A stretch of 28,083 nt of DNA, taken from contig JAGCSE010000213.1 of assembly GCA_017964325.1 (NCBI GenBank), positions 1 through 28,083 on the forward strand. Reading direction: 5' to 3'. Both the position numbers and the translations under genes were made by a program. This document shows, in pieces, positions 1 to 7,228 of the stretch (within the stretch, counting starts at the first letter, position 1; every line of letters starts with the position of its first letter). This DNA is from Victivallales bacterium. Its GTDB lineage: Bacteria; Verrucomicrobiota; Lentisphaeria; Oligosphaerales; Oligosphaeraceae. A model generated the notes under the pieces. It was not told where the DNA came from. It saw only the letters and a list, made by a program, of their open reading frames with translations, and did not search any database.

Positions 1-1294
1 GTACAAGGAAGGTCTGGAAGGCGTGTGAGCGCGCTTTGATGATCTGGCCGTAATGCAGATACAATTCGAACGGATTCGTGGAGATGGCGCAGTCGCCGAC
101 GCGGACGGTGTGCAGCGTGAACGTGAAGTTCGGCGCCGCATCCTGCGTCTCATAGCGTTCGATGACCGCCTTGCGGTTCTGCATCTGGACGAAATCCTGC
201 TCCTTGTCGTCATACGGGCCGGGCCGTCCGGGAATCTTCTCGTTGGCATGGATGGTATCCACAAACTCTTGGAACGCTTCACGTTCCGTCTTCTTCTTGA
301 AGAGCTCTTCGAGCTCCTGCTTCGCCTGGCGGTAGGCAGTGTAGGTGGCGCGGCGCTTCGGCAGCGACACGGTATCGACCGTATGTTTGAAGACAGGATC
401 ATAGTCGATTTCCGAATGGCTTTCATAGCCCATCATCGCGGCGTCGAACATGCGTTTCGCATGGATGGGAACACCATCCTCATGCCAGAAGTCCGGCTCG
501 GTTGTGAAATGGCGCACGAGATCGCGGGGCGACTGGCAGCCGGCGGCGGAAACTTGGCACAACGTGTGGAAATCCGCGCCAAACTGTTGTTTCAAGAGTT
601 CGCGGCCCGCGCCCATGTAATCGCTGGAGATTTTGTATGTCGCTTCCATGACCTGCGACGGGCAGGGGATGTTGACGATTGCGCCCGTGGGCTTTCCGCT
701 CTTGTCAAACGTGAACAGCAGCTCGACGCCGCTGTCTTCACCGGCTTCGAGGCCGACAAAATCCGCGCGAGTCGCGTCGCCGTACATCTGCGCCACGCCA
801 GTGGCGAAGGCGGGGCGGCGGCAATGGCCGATGCGGGCGATACCGAAGCCGTGCGCGACACCGCCCGGCTGGAGGCCTTGCCACGCCTGGCGGATGGCCT
901 CGCCGACAGTCTTGATCAAGAACGGGTTGTATTCTTCAGGCGTCAATCCGTCCGGATCAAGGGGGCACCATTCGCGGAAGAGCGCCTTGGCGTTGGTGTA
1001 AGGCGCGTTGTGTGTGTGGATTGCGCTTAGGAAAACGTTTTCCGCGCGGAGGCCCGGATTGGCGGCGGCCGCCGCTTCCGCGATGTCTTTCTGCAATGAC
1101 GCAGGCATGCCGACGACGTCCAACGTGACTTCAACGGACTGCTGATCGCCTTTCTTCATGGCGAGCGCGACGCATTTGATGCGGGAATGGATTCCGGTAG
1201 CGACGCGCTGGTAGTACTGTCCCGCCAGTTCGACTTTCGGATTCGATGGGGTGATATCCGCTTCGCCCCAGCCGATCAAGAATTGTTCGCTCAT
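1..1294 (-). CDS. Neutral/alkaline ceramidase-like metallohydrolase, C-terminus cut by window edge
   Basis: The reading frame is open from an ATG at 1294 to the left edge, about 431 residues, with no stop inside the window. AAAGGAG sits just upstream of the ATG. The N-terminus has the GWGEADITP segment typical of the neutral/alkaline non-lysosomal ceramidase N-terminal domain family. An AIHTHNAPYT segment (His93 and His95) matches the family's zinc-binding HTH motif. Further in, a CQVSAAGCQSPRD segment resembles the family's conserved core. No signal peptide is seen, so a cytoplasmic enzyme is likely. Many such proteins in PVC and Bacteroidetes genomes are of unknown substrate; lipid amide hydrolysis is not proven. 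It starts 17 bases after the YjbQ-family stop and is probably the last visible gene of a leftward operon with the TIM-barrel and YjbQ genes. Family assignment is fairly sure; substrate is unknown. Confidence 0.8.
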   Translation of the reverse strand, partial: MSEQFLIGWGEADITPSNPKVELAGQYYQRVATGIHSRIKCVALAMKKGDQQSVEVTLDVVGMPASLQKDIAEAAAAANPGLRAENVFLSAIHTHNAPYTNAKALFREWCPLDPDGLTPEEYNPFLIKTVGEAIRQAWQGLQPGGVAHGFGIARIGHCRRPAFATGVAQMYGDATRADFVGLEAGEDSGVELLFTFDKSGKPTGAIVNIPCPSQVMEATYKISSDYMGAGRELLKQQFGADFHTLCQVSAAGCQSPRDLVRHFTTEPDFWHEDGVPIHAKRMFDAAMMGYESHSEIDYDPVFKHTVDTVSLPKRRATYTAYRQAKQELEELFKKKTEREAFQEFVDTIHANEKIPGRPGPYDDKEQDFVQMQNRKAVIERYETQDAAPNFTFTLHTVRVGDCAISTNPFELYLHYGQIIKARSHAFQTFLV

Positions 1295-1311
1295 CGTTTA
1301 GCTCCTTTTAC

Positions 1312-1935
1312 TTAGCGTTTCTGCTGGAGGGTGTAGTGGATGTCGTCGGCCTTTTCTTCGGGCGTGAACTTGTGGAGTGTGTCGATGACCTTGCCGTCGT
1401 TCCACTTACGGTCTTCCTGCAGGTCTTCCGTCGTACCCATGACGGTGACGTTCAGCTGGCGGCGGCGCGCACGGACATGGTCCCAGTCAACGAAATAGAT
1501 GTGGGCGAATTCACCGCCGTCGAGGACGCCGTCCTTGATGGTCATCGTTTCGCTGCGGCCGAAGAAGACGGAGCGGAGATGGCCGTCCGTGTTCATGCTG
1601 GTGAAGTCGCCAGGCTCGTTGACATAGCGGCCGAACTGGAGATGGATCGGGCCGGGATGGCGGTATTGATGCTCTTCTGCGAAGTCCGGAATCATTTTGC
1701 GCATAATGTCGAGCAGGTCATGCTGGAGGTATTCGATGTCGAAAGAGTCGATGTCATGGGAGCATTCCTGGATCATGACGGAGCAGGTGGTATGGTGGGA
1801 GGCGATGCAGACGGTGCCGTTCTTGACGCCGCTGGCCTTCACGATTTCGATGACTTCCTTCGAGACGTCATGGAAGGTGGGGATCCAGCCACGGGACTGC
1901 AGTTCGAGCTCTTTCTGAAAAACTTTGAATTCCAT
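1312..1935 (-). CDS. YjbQ/UPF0047 family protein (secondary thiamine-phosphate synthase-like)
   Basis: This 207-residue protein belongs to the YjbQ/UPF0047 family, small beta-rich proteins with weak thiamine-phosphate synthase activity in Escherichia coli; their true role is unsettled. The segment VCIASHHTTCSVMIQE and the later HIYFVDWDHVRARRR carry the family's conserved His, Thr and Arg positions, and the FGRSETMTIKDGVLD stretch resembles the usual active-site loop. The ATG at 1935 is preferred because AAAGGA lies just upstream. An in-frame extension to 2007 would add a Lys/Ser-rich tail, lacks homology and overlaps the preceding stop. The length is greater than the common ~135-140 residues: an insert of about 40 residues around 75-120 and a C-terminal tail account for it. 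It lies between the TIM-barrel gene (52 bases upstream) and the ceramidase-like gene (17 bases downstream), so it is probably cotranscribed with both. Confidence 0.82.
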   Translation of the reverse strand: MEFKVFQKELELQSRGWIPTFHDVSKEVIEIVKASGVKNGTVCIASHHTTCSVMIQECSHDIDSFDIEYLQHDLLDIMRKMIPDFAEEHQYRHPGPIHLQFGRYVNEPGDFTSMNTDGHLRSVFFGRSETMTIKDGVLDGGEFAHIYFVDWDHVRARRRQLNVTVMGTTEDLQEDRKWNDGKVIDTLHKFTPEEKADDIHYTLQQKR

Positions 1936-1987
1936 TGTCGTTCCTTTTTGTTTCTTTGATGATATTGTTCTAGGAAAAAAATGATAG

Positions 1988-2692
1988 TTACTTCGCTTTT
2001 CGTTCATTCCAAGCGCGGCGAACGGCGGAAATCATCTCATCGACCATCGCCGCGCGGTCTTTCGCTTTCGCGACGCCGGAGGATGACCCCGTGGCGTCCG
2101 CCCCCGCGATAATCGTGTTATAGACGTCATTGCCGTTCGCGATGCCCGCTGCCGTCAGCACAAGTATCTCCGGATCAATGTCTTTGACGGCTTTCGTGGC
2201 GGCTTCCACATACTGCGGCCCGACGCTGACGCCCGTGCCGATTAGTTCCGACGGCTCCGCGACGATGATGTTCGGCTTCAGCATGGCGATCATGCTCGCT
2301 TCCGCCAGCGAATCCGCGCAGACGATTGTCGCAAGGCCGACTTCATCCGCCCGTTTGATGGTTTCGCGCAAGACGGCTAGCGTCAACGGCTTCTCGCAGT
2401 GGTTCAGCATGACGCCTTCTGCTCCGGCGGCGACGAGCGATTCCGGCAGGATGTCCGCCAAGCCGCGGCCCGGACGGAGTGGATCCATATGCGGTGCAAA
2501 AACATGGATGCGGGACGTCGCCGCCTTCACGCGGGTGATTTCGACGATCGGCGTCGTGAAGATGATATCGACGTCGTATTTTTTCGACGCCTCGTCCGCC
2601 GCAATGGCGAGGTCGATGACGTCCTGTCCGAACAGATAGGATTTTGGGCCGATTTCGAAGAACGGCGCCTTGATGGAACAGCCTTGCTTCAT
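1988..2692 (-). CDS. Archaeal-type triosephosphate-isomerase-like TIM-barrel isomerase
   Basis: The 234-residue protein has the layout of archaeal-type triosephosphate isomerases. Catalytic His lies in VMLNHCEKPL, catalytic Glu in AEPSELIGTG, and the phosphate-binding loops in LTAAGIANGNDVY and GSSSGVAKAKD. It departs from true TPI at the N-terminal motif: where family members have Asn-x-Lys (for example NFKTY), this one reads GPKSY, so the Asn is missing while the Lys stays. This suggests a related aldose/ketose phosphate isomerase (for example tetrulose-phosphate type) rather than the glycolytic enzyme, but that is inference. The ATG at 2692 is chosen over an upstream TTG at 2734 because homology begins there; only a weak AAGAG is seen upstream. 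It heads a leftward operon and is divergent from a SIS-domain sugar isomerase, which supports a carbohydrate-phosphate role. Confidence 0.8.
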   Translation of the reverse strand: MKQGCSIKAPFFEIGPKSYLFGQDVIDLAIAADEASKKYDVDIIFTTPIVEITRVKAATSRIHVFAPHMDPLRPGRGLADILPESLVAAGAEGVMLNHCEKPLTLAVLRETIKRADEVGLATIVCADSLAEASMIAMLKPNIIVAEPSELIGTGVSVGPQYVEAATKAVKDIDPEILVLTAAGIANGNDVYNTIIAGADATGSSSGVAKAKDRAAMVDEMISAVRRAWNERKAK

Positions 2693-2746
2693 GGGATGCG
2701 CTCTTTTGTTGTGGGATGGAGATTGAAAAATCAATTCAGAATCTAT

Positions 2747-2774
2747 ATTATAATTGAAAGGTTGACAATTACAA
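2747..2774 (-). promoter_or_regulatory. Putative sigma70-type promoter for the leftward TIM-barrel operon
   Basis: On the minus strand TTGTAA (2774-2769) is followed after 16 bases by a perfect TATAAT (2752-2747). The predicted start, near 2740, would leave a leader of about 48 bases before the ATG at 2692. It overlaps the rightward promoter of the SIS gene, so the two would compete or be coregulated. Assigned by eye from consensus only. Confidence 0.45.
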
Positions 2775-2783
2775 TATTATAAT
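2754..2783 (+). promoter_or_regulatory. Putative sigma70-type promoter for the SIS-domain gene
   Basis: TTGAAA (2754-2759) and TATAAT (2778-2783) are separated by 18 bases, with the start codon at 2812 and GGAGG at 2800-2804. A TTGACA at 2762-2767 is also present but lies only 10 bases from the TATAAT, too close to pair with it. The stretch 2735-2790 is strongly A/T-rich and holds overlapping signals for both strands. Confidence 0.45.
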
Positions 2784-2811
2784 GATGTTTTCATGCAATG
2801 GAGGAACATAT

Positions 2812-3411
2812 ATGTTGACTGCCGAAGCGATGGCCGCCGCAAAGGCGGCATACGACATTGAAATCGCGTGTCTTACTGAAATGAAGGATTATTTTGACGA
2901 TGTAGCTTTTGGTAAGGCCGTTGAACTTTTGGCGATGGCGCCGCGCATAGGGGCGAGCGGCTGCGGCCATTCGGGCATCATCTGCCAGCACTTTGCGCAT
3001 CTGATGTGCTGCATCGAACGACCTGCACGCTTCATTTCGCCAGCGGAGGCCGTCCACGGCGCGACAGGATTTTTGCAAAAAGGCGACGTGATGGTCTTTG
3101 CGTCGCGTGGCGGCAAAACGAAGGAACTGCTGCCCATCGTTGACATCTGCAAAGCAAAGGGCGTAAGCATCATCACAGTGACGGAGAATCTGGAGTCGCC
3201 GCTGGCGACGGCGGCAGACGTCGTGCTGAAGCAGCATGTCAATCGCGAAACGGACAAATGGAACGCGCAGGGCACGACGAGCACGACGGCGCTCTGCATG
3301 ATTTTCCACGCTTTGCAGGCCGCGCTCATCGAACAGACAGGCTACAAGGCAGAGCAGTTCGCGCTCATCCATCCCGGCGGCGCCGTCGGCGAACGGCTGC
3401 GGCGACAATAA
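2812..3411 (+). CDS. SIS-domain sugar-phosphate isomerase, KpsF/GutQ-like
   Basis: This 199-residue protein is a single SIS (sugar isomerase) domain of the KpsF/GutQ type. Visible landmarks are the phosphosugar loop GASGCGHSG, the second loop MVFASRGGKTKEL (family S-x-S-G-x-T-x-E), the TTSTTALCMIFHAL helix, and the signature FALIHPGGAVGERL, which closely matches the FxLxHPGGxLGxRL end of the SIS domain in arabinose-5-phosphate isomerases. The two C-terminal CBS domains of full-length KdsD/KpsF are absent: the gene stops right after the SIS domain. Start ATG 2812 has GGAGG seven bases upstream; an in-frame ATG at 2782 lacks one. Arabinose-5-phosphate isomerase, hexulose-phosphate isomerase or another aldose/ketose phosphate isomerase are all possible. 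Divergent pairing with a TPI-like enzyme suggests a shared pathway. Confidence 0.83.
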   Translation: MLTAEAMAAAKAAYDIEIACLTEMKDYFDDVAFGKAVELLAMAPRIGASGCGHSGIICQHFAHLMCCIERPARFISPAEAVHGATGFLQKGDVMVFASRGGKTKELLPIVDICKAKGVSIITVTENLESPLATAADVVLKQHVNRETDKWNAQGTTSTTALCMIFHALQAALIEQTGYKAEQFALIHPGGAVGERLRRQ

Positions 3412-3559
3412 AGCCGAATGCCGAATGCAAGGACATACAGAAATAATCGTTGTGATTTGCAACTTTGAATGCAAGCCTTTATTTTATAAGATTTGTCTTT
3501 ATTCAGCAGACATTTGCCATTAACTTAAATACGGAAGATAAAAAGAATCGGAAGAAACC

Positions 3560-4456
3560 ATGGATAAGCAGGAAATCTTGTCAACCTTGTCAAGCAGTGA
3601 GTCCGAGCTGTTGTGCCAGGCTGTGAATGCGGCTTGCGAGACTTTGAAGGAAGAACCGTTCGGTGAGCTTGCGAACGATTTGCGCGGCATTGTCACACAT
3701 GCGGCATCCCATCCCGAAGAGCTTGAAGGAAAGGAGGATGAAATCCGCAAGGTGAAAGCGGCGCTGCTCTGCCTCGCATTTAATCGCGACAAATCATCGT
3801 TCGGCGACGTGTTCCGCCTGGCCCGCTGCGAGGCGTTTTTGAAATTGCTGCCTGAAGGCGACTGGTTCCTGCGGGATTTCCATCGTCTCATCGGCTCGAT
3901 GAGCGTGGAAGACGACCTGCCGATGATAGGCGACATGATTCTGGACGGACACTTGATGATGCCTATCCGTGAACAGGCATTGCTGTCGTTCCATTTCCTC
4001 CTGTTGGAGGAAGTCGTTCCTGAAAAGGCGCTAATCGACGAATACCGCCGTCTGCTGGAGCGCGGCCTGCCGCCTGAAGACGACTGGAAACTGTGGATGG
4101 CGTTGGTCGTAAATGCCTCTGTCATAGGTGGTTCAAAATTGAAACCAGCCGTCATGGACATTCTGGACAAAGGATGCCTTGGCGACCAGACGTCGTTTGT
4201 GCGCAAAGCCGTGACGGGCTTGTTCGGCGGCGGCAGTCAGCGTTTCCGCGAAATGTTGAAGCGCGAACACAAGAGTCTTTATAAGAACGTAAAGGAAGAG
4301 GTTGAAGCACTGCTTGCGCCACCGCAGAAGGAGACGGGTGAAATGCCCGAACGCGGCAAGCCGATCGTGCGCGAAGAACCAAAGATCGGCCGCAACGATC
4401 CATGCCCATGCGGCAGCGGCAAGAAATACAAAAAGTGCTGCGGTAAGAATCTGTAA
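3560..4456 (+). CDS. DUF1186-like helical protein with C-terminal SEC-C zinc motif
   Basis: The 298-residue protein ends in a clear SEC-C motif: [18 protein letters not shown] at about residues 276-294, the Cys-rich zinc-binding tail first seen in SecA and found on many accessory proteins. The preceding ~250 residues are almost wholly helical and rich in Leu, Glu and Asp; the pattern (for example [18 protein letters not shown] and [19 protein letters not shown]) resembles the HEAT-like DUF1186 family that commonly carries SEC-C. No signal peptide or membrane segment is present. Function is unknown; SEC-C tails usually bind zinc and contact ribosomes or partner proteins. The ATG at 3560 follows a GGAAGAAA purine run. 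It is separated from the SIS gene by 148 A/T-rich bases and from dapL by a repeat and a hairpin, so it is probably transcribed alone. Confidence 0.8.
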   Translation: MDKQEILSTLSSSESELLCQAVNAACETLKEEPFGELANDLRGIVTHAASHPEELEGKEDEIRKVKAALLCLAFNRDKSSFGDVFRLARCEAFLKLLPEGDWFLRDFHRLIGSMSVEDDLPMIGDMILDGHLMMPIREQALLSFHFLLLEEVVPEKALIDEYRRLLERGLPPEDDWKLWMALVVNASVIGGSKLKPAVMDILDKGCLGDQTSFVRKAVTGLFGGGSQRFREMLKREHKSLYKNVKEEVEALLAPPQKETGEMPERGKPIVREEPKIGRNDPCPCGSGKKYKKCCGKNL

Positions 4457-4462
4457 AAGCAG

Positions 4463-4484
4463 GGAGGGCGCACTCTGTGCGACC
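4463..4484. repeat. Short intergenic repeat (element B, copy 1)
   Basis: The 22-base stretch GGAGGG...CTCTGTGCGACC lies seven bases after a stop codon. A related 24-base version sits at 28043-28066, also just past a stop. It contains a small hairpin, CGCAC-TCT-GTGCG. No T-run follows, so it is not a classical intrinsic terminator. It looks like a dispersed post-gene repeat. Confidence 0.5.
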
Positions 4485-4504
4485 GTTTGCGCAAATGCGC
4501 AAAC
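4485..4504. promoter_or_regulatory. Perfect 8-bp inverted repeat upstream of dapL (operator or hairpin)
   Basis: Arms GTTTGCGC and GCGCAAAC pair perfectly around an AAAT loop. No T-tract follows. A TATAAT at 4514-4519 lies ten bases downstream, with no convincing -35. The repeat could be a Rho-type or weak terminator for the SEC-C gene, or a protein-binding operator that overlaps the dapL promoter. The position upstream of the TATAAT favours neither clearly. Confidence 0.45.
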
Positions 4505-4554
4505 AATAAAGTATATAATTCCCTAAAATATCCAGCAAATAATAAGGAAACACA

Positions 4555-5790
4555 ATGGCAGACAGCTGCTTACAGAAATTGTTCGCGGACCGCATCGGCG
4601 GTGAGAAGTTCGGAAAGGATACGACGATCTATAAGTTCGAGAAGATCAAGCGGGCGAAACGCGCCGCGAAGGCCGCCCATCCAGACGTCGAATTGATCGA
4701 CATGGGCGTCGGCGAACCTGACGACATGGCGTTTCCGGAAGTCGTTGCTGCGTTGGCGGAAGAGGCCGGTAAGCTTGAAAACCGTTTCTATTCGGACAAC
4801 GGTTGCATGGAGTTCAGAATCGCCGTCCAGAAATACATGAAAGAACTGTATGGCGTCGAACTGGATCCAGAGACGGAAATCGTGCACAGCATCGGCAGCA
4901 AATCCGCCTTGACGCTACTGCCGTCCTGTTTCATCAATCCAGGCGACATTACGCTGATGACAGTTCCAGGCTACCCCGTGCTCGGCACGTGGACGAAATA
5001 TCTCGGCGGCGAAGTCGTGAATATGCCGCTGCTGAAGGAAAACGGCTTTCTGCCGCAGCTCGACAAGCTGACGGACGACCAGAAGAAACGCGCTAAATTG
5101 TTGTATCTGAACTATCCAAACAATCCGACGGGTGCCTCCGCGACGCCGGAATTCTACGACAAAGCGATTGCGTTCGCGAAGGCGAACAACGTGCTGCTCG
5201 TCGTCGATGCGGCGTATGCGCCGCTGAATTTCACAGGCAAACCGTTGAGCATCCTGTCGCGGCCAGGCGGAAAGGAAGTCGCTGTAGAGTTGCACAGCAT
5301 GTCGAAAGGCTTTAACATGACCGGTTGGCGTCTCGGCTGGGTCTGTGGTTGCGCGGCGGCAGTGAAGGCATTCGCGACGGTGAAGGACAACGCGGATAGC
5401 GGACAGTTTTTGGCCATCCAGAAGGCTGCAGCGAAGGCGTTGGAGAACCAGAAGACGATTACGCCGAAAATCTGTGAGAAATACAGCCGTCGTCTGCACG
5501 CTCTCGTTGATATGCTGAAAGAGCTTGGCTTTGACGCGAAGATGCCGGAAGGCTCGTTCTATCTGTATGTTGAGATTCCGAAAGGCGTGAAGGGCGGAAT
5601 CCGCTTCGATAGCGGGGAGGCGTTCAGCCAATGGATGATTACGGAGAAATTGATCAGCACGGTGCCATGGGATGATGTCGGACACTTTGTACGCTTTGGC
5701 GCGACGTTTGTCGCACCTGGCCTCGCGGAGGAAAAACGCGTTCTGGACGAAGTGAAACGCCGTCTCTCCGACTCTGTGTTCGAATTTTGA
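4555..5790 (+). CDS. dapL: LL-diaminopimelate aminotransferase
   Basis: This 411-residue fold-type I PLP enzyme converts tetrahydrodipicolinate directly to LL-diaminopimelate with glutamate as amino donor, for lysine and peptidoglycan synthesis. It matches the DapL family by its length and by FGKDTTIYKFEKIKRAK near the N-terminus, IDMGVGEPDDMAFP, FYSDNGCMEFR, NYPNNPTGA (Asn190), the VVDAAYAPL stretch (Asp218, Tyr221) and the PLP lysine in SMSKGFNMTGWR (Lys251). FVRFGATF near the end supplies the substrate-carboxylate Arg. The sequence is closer to the bacterial DapL2 type than to the plant/chlamydial type, which is a judgement by eye. AAGGAA lies upstream of the ATG. The next gene starts in the TGA stop (TGATG), so the two are translationally coupled. 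DapL is common in PVC bacteria. Confidence 0.9.
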   Translation: MADSCLQKLFADRIGGEKFGKDTTIYKFEKIKRAKRAAKAAHPDVELIDMGVGEPDDMAFPEVVAALAEEAGKLENRFYSDNGCMEFRIAVQKYMKELYGVELDPETEIVHSIGSKSALTLLPSCFINPGDITLMTVPGYPVLGTWTKYLGGEVVNMPLLKENGFLPQLDKLTDDQKKRAKLLYLNYPNNPTGASATPEFYDKAIAFAKANNVLLVVDAAYAPLNFTGKPLSILSRPGGKEVAVELHSMSKGFNMTGWRLGWVCGCAAAVKAFATVKDNADSGQFLAIQKAAAKALENQKTITPKICEKYSRRLHALVDMLKELGFDAKMPEGSFYLYVEIPKGVKGGIRFDSGEAFSQWMITEKLISTVPWDDVGHFVRFGATFVAPGLAEEKRVLDEVKRRLSDSVFEF

Positions 5791-6494
5791 TGGGTAGCAT
5801 GAAGACGGAGCCATGGGACTATTGGCTTGATGGGGCGCACGATCCTGCGTTCAATATGGCGGCGGACGAAGCTCTGATGCTGCGCGCACCGTTGCGCAAT
5901 CGTCCGCTGCTCCGCTTTTACGAATGGGACCGCAAGGCGGTTTCCATCGGCTATGTGCAGACAATCGCCGCCGCGCCCGAAGGATATGCGGCGGTGAGGC
6001 GGCCGACGGGCGGCGGAGTTGTCTATCACGACTACGATTTCACTTTTACGGCGATGTTTCCCACAGGGCATTGGCTGTGTGGCGTCGATCGCGTCGCGAG
6101 CTATGACTGGATCAACCGTTCCATTCAGAACGGGCTGGAACGGCTGAATCTGCACGCGACATTGTCATCGGCGGAAATTCCGCACGAGGTCGATCGCCTG
6201 ACGATGGTATGCTTCGTGAATCCAACGCGGTATGACATCATGCTGGATGGTCGCAAGGTCGGCGGCGGCGCACAGCGTCGTGTGCGGGAGGGAATTCTGC
6301 ACCAAGGCAGTTTGCATTTCGGCGGACCGCTGCCCGTGGAACGTTCTGTCATGCAGGCGGCGATTCTGGCGGGTTTCCGCGACGTTATGGGCATGGAGCC
6401 TGTGCGATTCACGCCCGACGCTGCGTTTTTGGGACTGGTGCTCTCGTTACGTAGCGAACGTTACAACAATTTGGAATGGAATAGAAAACGATAA
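5790..6494 (+). CDS. Lipoate/octanoate-protein ligase family protein (LplA/LipM-like)
   Basis: This ~234-residue protein has the biotin/lipoate ligase catalytic fold. It shows RRPTGGGVVYH (about residues 70-80), which binds the acyl-adenylate, and the invariant lysine in DGRKVGGGAQRR. The following ILHQGSL matches the family's LQHGS segment. A Cys in MVCF, just before the DGRK motif, lies where LipM-type octanoyltransferases carry a conserved Cys, so octanoyl transfer is as likely as ATP-dependent lipoate ligation. The C-terminal accessory domain of E. coli LplA is absent. The ATG at 5790 is chosen because it overlaps the dapL stop; an ATG at 5799 is possible. No functional link between DapL and lipoylation is known; co-occurrence may be only an operon arrangement. 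A small helical protein gene follows 17 bases later. Confidence 0.8.
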   Translation: MGSMKTEPWDYWLDGAHDPAFNMAADEALMLRAPLRNRPLLRFYEWDRKAVSIGYVQTIAAAPEGYAAVRRPTGGGVVYHDYDFTFTAMFPTGHWLCGVDRVASYDWINRSIQNGLERLNLHATLSSAEIPHEVDRLTMVCFVNPTRYDIMLDGRKVGGGAQRRVREGILHQGSLHFGGPLPVERSVMQAAILAGFRDVMGMEPVRFTPDAAFLGLVLSLRSERYNNLEWNRKR

Positions 6495-6511
6495 ACAAGG
6501 AGTGGATTGAA

Positions 6512-6748
6512 ATGGCGGACAACGAACGTGAACTGGGCGAACAGCCGATTGAACAGCTCATGCAGGAGCTAGGGCTGGAGAACAATGATTTGGTCGTGGC
6601 GTCAACGGAGCAATTGACGCACAAGATGGTTTCGAAGGCGCGGAAAGGCCGCTTTCTGACGATGAACGTGCGTCTGAAGGTGCTGCACGCCCTATGCAAG
6701 GCCAGCGGCAACGAATATAAGCTGGAAGATCTTTTTAATTATAGATAA
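6512..6748 (+). CDS. Small conserved helix-turn-helix-like protein
   Basis: A 78-residue acidic-then-basic protein with a strong AAGGAG (6497-6502) nine bases before its ATG. Residues ~32-60 (EQLTHKMVSKARKGRFLTMNVRLKVLHAL) read like a Cro/XRE-type helix-turn-helix: a short helix, a turn with Lys/Arg, and a second amphipathic helix, ending in YKLEDLFNY. No domain beyond this is recognised and no DNA target can be deduced. It is probably the third gene of the dapL operon and may act as a small regulator, but this is inference. A hairpin follows its stop. Confidence 0.7.
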   Translation: MADNERELGEQPIEQLMQELGLENNDLVVASTEQLTHKMVSKARKGRFLTMNVRLKVLHALCKASGNEYKLEDLFNYR

Positions 6749-6759
6749 ATTTCGAGATG

Positions 6760-6776
6760 GTCGCGCTTTGCGCGAC
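6760..6776 (+). terminator. Hairpin after the dapL operon
   Basis: GTCGCGC-TTT-GCGCGAC is a perfect 7-bp stem with a three-base loop, 11 bases past the stop of the small helix-turn-helix-like gene. It lacks a T-tract, so Rho-independent termination is doubtful; it may stabilise the 3' end or be part of a dispersed repeat. Confidence 0.4.
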
Positions 6777-6807
6777 TGAAGGTCCCATTGATGTCCTGCC
6801 GTTTGAA

Positions 6808-6864
6808 GCGCAGGCGGGACGCCGCGCGCCACCCCCCCGGCGCAGGCGGGACGCCGCGCGCCAC
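6808..6864. repeat. Two direct 25-bp GC-rich copies (element A family)
   Basis: Identical 25-base copies run from 6808 to 6832 and from 6840 to 6864, joined by a 7-base spacer (period 32). Each has the core CAGGCGGGACGCCGCGCG, related to the GGCGGGACACC core at 19985, 21618 and 23107. The stretch 6749-6871 has no convincing gene. Confidence 0.75.
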
Positions 6865-6871
6865 ATCAAAA

Positions 6872-7162
6872 TCATCGTTCCACAACTGCAATGACTACTT
6901 CTTCCTGCAATTTGGAATTCGTGTATATTCGTAGCATGGCTTCTTGTGAAAATTTTCCCGAAAGGCAACCGCATGAATAGCGCACAAGACGCAATCGTAC
7001 AGGGCGGTCGCCACCATTGACCAGCTTCAGCTTTCCCTTACTGCTTCCGTAGGCATCACACGGCGGTAGCAGAAGCCGCCGATGGTAGGCGTCTTCCGCC
7101 GCCAGTGTAGTAAGAGAGATAATAATAAATAACTGAATAATCCGTATCACTTGTCCATCCAC
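6872..7162 (-). CDS. Possible short secreted DUF1573-like protein, perhaps degenerate
   Basis: A 96-residue frame starting at GTG 7162. Residues 5-22 (VIRIIQLFIIISLTTLAA) look like a signal peptide. The rest, KLKLVNGGDRPVRLRLVRYSC then GCLSGKF and RIYTN, resembles the DUF1573 beta-sandwich, whose hallmarks are N-x-G, SCGC and a later G-x-F plus TN. The usual linker with a Pro-Gly-Glu between CGC and G-x-F is absent, so the domain appears internally shortened. No ribosome-binding site is visible. It may be a decayed gene or a small real one; the resemblance is by eye. It lies 66 bases downstream of the giant gene's stop, on the same strand. Confidence 0.4.
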   Translation of the reverse strand: MDGQVIRIIQLFIIISLTTLAAEDAYHRRLLLPPCDAYGSSKGKLKLVNGGDRPVRLRLVRYSCGCLSGKFSQEAMLRIYTNSKLQEEVVIAVVER

Positions 7163-7228
7163 TCAAAAATACAAGATAAATTCTCTCATACAAGACACCA
7201 AATCACGACACACTATCATAAGGAAGAC

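Noticed and set aside
53..1030. Plus-strand 325-residue frame
   Set aside because: It is antisense to the ceramidase-like gene, which has the family motifs and a good SD; no recognisable domain on this strand.
4915..5814. Minus-strand 299-residue frame
   Set aside because: Antisense to dapL, whose PLP motifs are intact.
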